DNA of 16,895 bases. It comes from Caldilineaceae bacterium. GTDB lineage: Bacteria; Chloroflexota; Anaerolineae; Caldilineales; Caldilineaceae. Positions 11,961-16,895 of the stretch are shown piece after piece. The DNA lies in the NCBI GenBank assembly GCA_015494005.1, contig WGCB01000080.1:1-16895 (forward strand), given 5' to 3'. The position numbers and the translations under genes were made by a program. Every line of letters begins with the position of its first letter. Within the stretch, counting starts at the first letter, position 1. Below the pieces are notes generated by a model. The model was not told where the DNA came from, made no database searches, and saw nothing but the letters and a program-made list of their open reading frames with translations.

Positions 11961-13715
11961 ATGTTACGGGTCAAAATCGTCTGCACCATCGGGCCGGCCA
12001 GCCGGGAACCGGAAGTTCTGCGGGAGCTCATACGGGCTGGGATGAACGTGGCTCGGCTCAACCTGAGCCACGGCACCCACGAGTACCACGCGGAGACCAT
12101 CCGCCGAGTCCGGGCCCTGGCCATGGAACTGAGCAAGCCTGTGGCCATCCTGGCCGACCTGCAGGGGCCCAAGCTGCGGGTGGGCCAGATGCAGGAGGGA
12201 GGCGTGCCCCTGGAGACGGGCCAGGAGGTGATCCTCACCGTCGAGCCTATCGTCGGCCGGCCGGGCCGCATCCCTATCCAGAACCCGGACCTGCCCCGCA
12301 TGGTGAAGCCCGGGGAGCGGATCCTGCTGGACGACGGCCTGATGGAGCTGCGGGTCACCCGGGTCACGGAAAAGGAGATCCACACCCGGGTGATCAACGG
12401 CGGCCTGTTGAAGGACCGCAAGGGCATGAACCTGCCCGACTCGGACCTGACCATCCCCGCCCTGACCAAGAAGGACCGCAAGGACGTGCTCTTCGCCCTG
12501 GAGCAGCACGTGGACTGGATCGCCCTCAGCTTTGTGCGCCGGGCCAAGGAGGTGCGGGCCCTGCGCCGCATCATCGACAAGCACTCCCCCCTGGACTGGT
12601 GCACGCCCATCATCGCCAAGATCGAGAAGCCCGAGGCCGTGCGCCGCATCCAGGAGATCATCCAGGCCGCGGATGGCATCATGGTGGCCCGGGGGGATCT
12701 GGGCATCGAGACCAGCCCAGAGGCGGTGCCCATGGTCCAGAAACGGATCATCGCCCTCTGCAACGAGGCCGGCAAACCGGTGGTCACCGCCACCCAGATG
12801 CTGGAGTCCATGGTCCACAACCCCCGGCCCACTCGAGCCGAGGCCAGCGACGTGGCCAACGCCGTGCTGGACGGCAGCGACGCTATCATGCTCTCTGGCG
12901 AGACGGCCGTGGGCAAGTACCCGGTGCGGGCCGTGCAGACCATGGTCAAGATCGCCGAGGAGGCGGAACGGGTGCGCCGCCTGACCAACCCCGAGGCCCT
13001 GGACCGCAACTTCGAGACCCACACCATCGCCGACGCGGTCTGCCATGCCACGGTGGTCACCGCCAAGGATGTCCAGAGCGCGGCCATCGTGGCCCCCACG
13101 GTCAGCGGATCCACGGCCCGCAAGCTCTCCCGCTTTCGCCCCTCCGTGCCCATCGTGGCGGTGACGCCCAGCCCGCTGGTCTATCGTCAGCTGGCCCTCT
13201 TCTGGGGAACCTACCCGCTCATGGGCCAGCGCATGAGCACCACGGACGAGGTGGTGAACGATGCGGTGCAGCGGACCCACCAGGCCGGCTACGTGGACCA
13301 GGGGGAGATCGTTCTGGTCACCGGTGGCGTGGTGGGTGGGGTGCCCGGCTCCACCAACCTGATGACCGTGCGCCGCATCCCTCGGGTGCTGGTCAGCGGG
13401 CAGGCCATCGGCCGGGAGCGGGTCTTCGGGCAGGTGGTCCACCTGGTGGATCCCACCGACGTCCCGGAGCATGCGGTGGGGCCCCACGACATCCTGGTCC
13501 TGGATCGGGATCACCATGCCTGGGTGGAGCTGGTGCCCCACGCGGCGGGGTTGATCCTGAAGGAGGGCGGGCTGGAGTCCTACGCGGTGCTGGTGGCCAT
13601 CGACCAGGGCATTCCGGCCATCTTCAACGTACAGGGGCAGTGGGAGGAGCTGACCACCGGCCGTCGGGTGGTCCTGGACGCGGAGTCAGGCAACGTCTGC
13701 GAGTGGGAGAAGTGA
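11961..13715 (+). CDS. pyk: Pyruvate kinase with C-terminal PEP-utilising mobile-type domain
   Basis: This 584-residue enzyme converts phosphoenolpyruvate and ADP to pyruvate and ATP in glycolysis. Conserved parts: KIVCTIGPAS (5-14), MNVARLNLSHG (28-38), the catalytic IIAKIEKPEAV (217-227, K220), MVARGDLGIE (241-250), VVTATQMLESM (274-284) and LSGETAVGKYP (311-321). Residues to about 470 are the normal enzyme; the remainder is an extra domain like that of Bacillus pyruvate kinases. There the mobile-domain motif GGLxSHA reads GGLESYA (536-542), so the phosphohistidine is replaced by Tyr541. The ATG at 11961 has AGGAAG upstream and the usual N-terminal length. An in-frame ATG at 11922 overlaps the preceding stop in an ATGA and would add 13 residues. 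The gap to the ParB-like gene is 35 bases. Confidence 0.96.
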   Translation: MLRVKIVCTIGPASREPEVLRELIRAGMNVARLNLSHGTHEYHAETIRRVRALAMELSKPVAILADLQGPKLRVGQMQEGGVPLETGQEVILTVEPIVGRPGRIPIQNPDLPRMVKPGERILLDDGLMELRVTRVTEKEIHTRVINGGLLKDRKGMNLPDSDLTIPALTKKDRKDVLFALEQHVDWIALSFVRRAKEVRALRRIIDKHSPLDWCTPIIAKIEKPEAVRRIQEIIQAADGIMVARGDLGIETSPEAVPMVQKRIIALCNEAGKPVVTATQMLESMVHNPRPTRAEASDVANAVLDGSDAIMLSGETAVGKYPVRAVQTMVKIAEEAERVRRLTNPEALDRNFETHTIADAVCHATVVTAKDVQSAAIVAPTVSGSTARKLSRFRPSVPIVAVTPSPLVYRQLALFWGTYPLMGQRMSTTDEVVNDAVQRTHQAGYVDQGEIVLVTGGVVGGVPGSTNLMTVRRIPRVLVSGQAIGRERVFGQVVHLVDPTDVPEHAVGPHDILVLDRDHHAWVELVPHAAGLILKEGGLESYAVLVAIDQGIPAIFNVQGQWEELTTGRRVVLDAESGNVCEWEK

Positions 13716-13859
13716 GGCTGATCCAAGAATGGATCCGGCATTTCGGGATGGGCTGAGAGGGGCTTGATTTTCGGGAAATACAACGAGCCAGCATTTCACC
13801 ACTGGGGCGCAGGCCGGCGCCTGGTTCTGGGGAAAAGAGAGAAAAGAGAAGACGCGAAA

Positions 13860-13891
13860 GAGGGGAGCGACTCCTGGGGGTCGCTCCCCTC
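13860..13891. terminator. Bidirectional terminator-like hairpin between pyk and the ABM-type gene
   Basis: A perfect 12-bp stem (GAGGGGAGCGAC at 13860-13871 with GTCGCTCCCCTC at 13880-13891) has an 8-base loop. Read on the minus strand it is followed by TTTCGCGTCTTCTC, on the plus strand by TCGTTGG, so it better serves the minus-strand gene ending at 13982, but lies after pyk as well. The T-runs are poor. Confidence 0.65.
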
Positions 13892-13981
13892 TCGTTGGGG
13901 CTGTCCGTGGACGGGTGAGCACGAGGCGGGGCACAGGAGGGGGCCACTTTCGCTGCCCGGTCCCTCATCGCTGGCCCACAG

Positions 13982-14287
13982 CTACGCCTCCGCGAACACC
14001 TGATGGTGGGTCACGGTCTCTTCGAACTCCAGCAGGAAATCCTTGTCTTCCGGGTAGTACTTGGCCTTTTCGTACTCCTCGCCGGCAAAGCTCTTGATGG
14101 CCTCCAGGCTCTCCCAAAAGGTGATGAGGGTGAAGTGGGCTGCGCCCTCCCGGATGCTGCGCAGGAAGACCAGCCGGACGAATCCCGGGGTGCTGCGATA
14201 GTCGGGTATCGCCCGCTCCTTCATGAACTCAGTGTAGGCTTCGTAGTCCTCGACGGCTGTTCGTCCGTGCCAGATCCGTGCGATCAT
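13982..14287 (-). CDS. Small dimeric alpha-beta barrel (ABM-type) protein
   Basis: This 101-residue protein has the pattern of the antibiotic biosynthesis monooxygenase-like family: MIARIWHGRT, a helix (DYEAYTEFMKERAIPDYRST), PGFVRLVFLRS, then HFTLITFWESLEAIKSFAG and a helix rich in Tyr and Lys (EEYEKAKYYPEDKDF). Members are ferredoxin-like dimers with diverse roles, including oxidation without cofactors, haem degradation or simple ligand binding. No substrate can be inferred. The ATG at 14287 is preceded by AGGGGGA. It follows the methyltransferase gene by 127 bases on the same strand. No clear promoter was found in that gap, so it may be co-transcribed with the methyltransferase. Confidence 0.82.
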   Translation of the reverse strand: MIARIWHGRTAVEDYEAYTEFMKERAIPDYRSTPGFVRLVFLRSIREGAAHFTLITFWESLEAIKSFAGEEYEKAKYYPEDKDFLLEFEETVTHHQVFAEA

Positions 14288-14414
14288 CGTTCCCCCTGTT
14301 TCTCGGTGTGCTTTTCGGCCTCCGTTTTCCTGCACAGCCACATTGGCTGCGCCCCATATCGGCTCTGCCGTCCGCCCTGCAACGGCGGCTGTTCTCCACG
14401 CGATGTAGCTGCCG

Positions 14415-15218
14415 TCAGGCCACCATCCTTGCGGATGTAGGTTTCCGGGCATGCCATAGTGTCCACCGGTTTCTTTCCACGATGTGCTGGCGACCGGCCA
14501 ATCGGGCTGTGATGTATTCAACCAGATATTGGAGTTCTTCGTCGGTGAGTTCATGCAGTATGGACCGGCCGACTCGTCCCCGCAGATCCTGGGCCAACTC
14601 GGCCACATCCTCGTACTCTCGCCTCACCTCCCAAAACGAGAGTGCGCCTACATTCGCGAACCCAGCTCCCAGGAGCCCTTCCTTCACCTCTCGGCTGCCC
14701 CGGCGTCGTGCTTCCTCCACCTGCAACAGCTTGGGAAACGCTTCGAACAGGAAACCGCGTATGTGGGTCGGAGAAGCCGGACAGGTCACATCGTCGAACG
14801 TACGCCCCTGGATGATACAGACACCACCCGGCGCCAACAGTCGATGCGCCTCTGCCAGAAAGATGGGAAAATCATGGTCGGAAAGATGGTGGATCAATGC
14901 CCGGGTAAACACAATGTCCACCGTGCCGGTGGGCAGGGGCACCGACGTGGCACGCCCAGCCAAAACCCAGGCATCGCCCATTTCCCTCGTGCGCTCGAGA
15001 GCTGTCCGAACCATCTGCTCCGAAAAGTCAACTCCGATGACTCGCTTCGCGCCCAATTGCCTCCACGCTTGCAGGTAGATTCCACCGCCGCAGCCAATAT
15101 CGAGCAGCGTCTTTCCGTGGGGCGCTACCAGGCTGGAAACGGCGTTGAACCAACTGCTGTCCGCGGAACGAGATGCATAGGTGTAGCGGTTGCGTTCTGC
15201 CAGAAAATCGATCGGCAT
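14415..15218 (-). CDS. Class I SAM-dependent methyltransferase (substrate unknown)
   Basis: This 267-residue protein has the SAM-binding core: motif I LLDIGCGGG (38-46), the acidic strand-2 end GVDFS (62-66), PLPTGTVDIVFTRALIHHL (94-112) and LLAPGGVCIIQG (127-138). These are the features of methyltransferases of the UbiE/type 11 group. The C-terminal half (about 150-267) probably forms the substrate lid and shows no diagnostic motif. The ATG at 15218 gives the usual distance to motif I; an upstream in-frame ATG at 15302 would add a poorly coding stretch and is less likely. Only a distant AGGA supports initiation. By eye the gene is clearly less GC-rich at third positions than its neighbours, which suggests recent acquisition. 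A perfect palindrome lies just upstream. Confidence 0.85.
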   Translation of the reverse strand: MPIDFLAERNRYTYASRSADSSWFNAVSSLVAPHGKTLLDIGCGGGIYLQAWRQLGAKRVIGVDFSEQMVRTALERTREMGDAWVLAGRATSVPLPTGTVDIVFTRALIHHLSDHDFPIFLAEAHRLLAPGGVCIIQGRTFDDVTCPASPTHIRGFLFEAFPKLLQVEEARRRGSREVKEGLLGAGFANVGALSFWEVRREYEDVAELAQDLRGRVGRSILHELTDEELQYLVEYITARLAGRQHIVERNRWTLWHARKPTSARMVA

Positions 15219-15242
15219 GCTTGGTGTCCTACCTGTCGAGTC

Positions 15243-15258
15243 CCATCGGCTCCGATGG
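15243..15258. promoter_or_regulatory. Perfect palindrome upstream of the methyltransferase gene
   Basis: CCATCGG (15243-15249) and CCGATGG (15252-15258) are perfect inverted repeats with a two-base centre, 24 bases before the methyltransferase ATG. The compact symmetry suits a dimeric regulator better than a terminator, and no T-run follows. No -10 or -35 pair is evident beside it. Confidence 0.45.
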
Positions 15259-15360
15259 TCCACCAGGTGACGCTGCCCCTGTGTGACTACCACACTGGCC
15301 AAAGCGACGCCCCTCCCAGAGACGCCGCCTCATGGATCGGCCGATTGGCTCGCTTCCCTC

Positions 15361-16785
15361 TCACAGGCGAGCTGGCACTTCGTTCCCCGCTTCCAGAATG
15401 GCCTCTCGCGCGTTCACGAAGATCAGCAGGACCAGCCCCAGGATGAAGAAGACCGCCACGGACAGGATGCCGATCCGGTAGCTGCCCGTGTACTGGAGGG
15501 CCAGGCCGAAGAGGAGCGGCCCCAGCCAGCTGGTGCCCCGCTCGCTCACCTCGTAGAGGCTGAAGTACTCCGCCTCCTGCCCCTTTGGGATCATCAACGA
15601 GAAGAGGGAGCGACTCAGGGCCTGGCTCCCGCCCAGGACGATGGCGATCACCCCGCCCATGATGAAGAACTGGAGCTCCGTCCGCAGCCAGGCATAGGCG
15701 TAGACCACTGTGCCTGTCCAGATGATCAGGCTGAGGATGATGGCCCGCTTGGTGCCCAGCCAGCCGGAGAGGTATCCGAAAAGCAGCGCCCCCACGAAGG
15801 CCAGAAACTGCACCATGAGGATCAGGGAGATGAGGGAAGACTCCCCCAGCCCCAGCTCCTGGCTGCCGAACTGGGACGAGAGGGCGATGACCGTCTGGAT
15901 GCCGTCGTTGTAGAGCAGGTAGGCCACCAGGAAGAGCAGAGTCTGGGGATAGAGGGGCAGGTTGCTCAGGGTGTGCATCAGCTGCTTGAACCCCACGCTC
16001 ACGTACCCCTCCCCGGGGGGCAGCTGCTTGATGGGCGCCCGGCTCTTCAGGCTGATCATAGGGATGACGGTGAAGATGGCCCACCAGAGGCCCGCGGAAG
16101 CCAGGCTGATGCGCACGGCATGGCTCCGCTCCAGCCCCAGAGACTCTGCATTGAGGAAGAGGATCAGGTTGAGCAGGAGCAGGATACCGCCCCCCAGGTA
16201 GCCCAGGGCCCACCCCTGGGACGAGACCTTGTCCCGCTCGTCCGGGCTGGCGATCTCGGGCAGGAAGGCGTTGTAGAAGACGATGGACGCGCCGAAGCTC
16301 AGGTTGGCGATGAGGAAGAGGAGCCCGCCCAGGAGGTAGTTGTCTCCCTGCAGGAAGTAGAGCCCCATGGTGGCGAAGGCCCCCAGGTAGGCGAAGAAGC
16401 CCAGCATCTGCTTCTTCATGCGGGAGTAGTCCGCGATGGCGCCCAGGATGGGCAGGAAGAGCACCTGGAGCCCCACCGAGAGGGAGACCATGTAGGAGAA
16501 AAACGAGTCCGCGTAGACGGTGATGCCGAAGGGGTGCACGAAGCCCCCGGTGGCCTGGGCCGCGTTCTGGGTCACCGTGGTCAGGTACGGCCCCAGGAAG
16601 ACGGTGATCACCGTGGTGGAGAAGGCCGAGTTGGCCCAGTCGTAGAAGTACCAGCCGATCTGCTCCCGACGACTGGCCTTCACCGGGGCCGGGGTGGCAT
16701 CGGCCTGGGCTTCGGCCATCTCGGCTGCCCCGGCATCCGGAGCCGGGTTTTCGGGCTGGTTCGAGTCGGATGGTTTCGAGTTCAC
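15361..16785 (-). CDS. MFS transporter, UMF1 (Atg22-like) family
   Basis: This membrane protein of about 474 residues has about 12 hydrophobic segments. The N-terminal signature GWYFYDWANSAFSTTVIT (about residues 44-61) marks the UMF1/Atg22-like group of the major facilitator superfamily. Its substrate is unknown; Atg22 in yeast exports amino acids from the vacuole, and bacterial members are uncharacterised. A cytosolic tail of about 40 residues rich in Ala, Pro, Ser and Glu precedes the first segment. The start is uncertain: a TTG at 16803 has no ribosome binding site, a GTG at 16785 has GAGGT about nine bases upstream and is chosen here, and an ATG at 16719 would shorten the tail without a good site. 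It heads the right-hand minus-strand group; the methyltransferase follows 142 bases later. Confidence 0.9.
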   Translation of the reverse strand: MNSKPSDSNQPENPAPDAGAAEMAEAQADATPAPVKASRREQIGWYFYDWANSAFSTTVITVFLGPYLTTVTQNAAQATGGFVHPFGITVYADSFFSYMVSLSVGLQVLFLPILGAIADYSRMKKQMLGFFAYLGAFATMGLYFLQGDNYLLGGLLFLIANLSFGASIVFYNAFLPEIASPDERDKVSSQGWALGYLGGGILLLLNLILFLNAESLGLERSHAVRISLASAGLWWAIFTVIPMISLKSRAPIKQLPPGEGYVSVGFKQLMHTLSNLPLYPQTLLFLVAYLLYNDGIQTVIALSSQFGSQELGLGESSLISLILMVQFLAFVGALLFGYLSGWLGTKRAIILSLIIWTGTVVYAYAWLRTELQFFIMGGVIAIVLGGSQALSRSLFSLMIPKGQEAEYFSLYEVSERGTSWLGPLLFGLALQYTGSYRIGILSVAVFFILGLVLLIFVNAREAILEAGNEVPARL

Positions 16786-16829
16786 AGGCAGAACCTCACT
16801 CAATGGGCTGGGGAGAGGGTAGAACAGAG

Positions 16830-16863
16830 CCAGGGCGATGGCCTGTTTCCGTCATCGCCCTGG
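16830..16863. terminator. Terminator-like hairpin upstream of the MFS gene
   Basis: CCAGGGCGATG (16830-16840) and CATCGCCCTGG (16853-16863) form a perfect 11-bp stem with a 12-base loop. Neither side has a proper T-run. It may end transcription of an off-window minus-strand gene, or lie in the MFS leader. No promoter for the MFS gene is clear in the remaining bases. Confidence 0.5.
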
Positions 16864-16895
16864 CGAGAGGACCCAATGCATGCACGGGATGCAGC

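Overview
The window is GC-rich bacterial chromosome with tightly packed genes of central and acyl-CoA metabolism. There is no sign of phage, insertion sequence, CRISPR, tRNA or rRNA. Gene content (stand-alone NifU N-terminal domain protein, ParB-like protein next to a pyruvate kinase with a C-terminal extension, N4-glycosylasparaginase-type Ntn hydrolase, UMF1-type transporter) and codon bias suggest a free-living, possibly thermophilic heterotroph. My best guess is Chloroflexota, by overall resemblance only.

Layout, left to right. At 1-149 (minus) is the N-terminus of an ABC-F type ATPase that runs off the window. At 281-2254 (minus) is a Kup potassium transporter with its own promoter and terminator. 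The 2255-2665 interval holds the kup promoter, a doubtful plus-strand small ORF and the terminator of the next gene. From 10149 down to 2666 (minus) runs a co-directional series: Ntn-hydrolase asparaginase/glycosylasparaginase, 2-oxoacid dehydrogenase E2, dihydrolipoyl dehydrogenase (E3), acyl-CoA thioesterase, metallo-beta-lactamase-fold hydrolase and AMP-forming acyl-CoA synthetase. It ends at a strong hairpin plus T-run. A promoter between E3 and the thioesterase divides it into two likely transcription units. A stand-alone NifU N-terminal domain gene (10293-10565, minus) faces away from a plus-strand pair, a ParB/sulfiredoxin-like protein (10834-11925) and pyruvate kinase (11961-13715). 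After a shared terminator-like hairpin come three minus-strand genes: a small ABM-type protein, a SAM methyltransferase of visibly less GC-rich composition, and an MFS transporter of the UMF1 type.

Functionally, the E2/E3 pair, thioesterase and acyl-CoA synthetase all make, break or recharge acyl-CoA. This suggests a module for oxidising a 2-oxoacid and handling its thioester product, but the E1 subunits are not present. Pyruvate kinase supplies pyruvate, but its link to that module is inference.

The most interesting non-coding signal is a set of similar extended -10 promoters (TGN followed by TACAAT, TATACT or TAAAGT). Three lie so close to the start codon, with no Shine-Dalgarno sequence, that leaderless or near-leaderless mRNAs are likely. 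Two have an inverted repeat directly upstream of the -10. I see no convincing evidence of a wholly new defence or mobile system.
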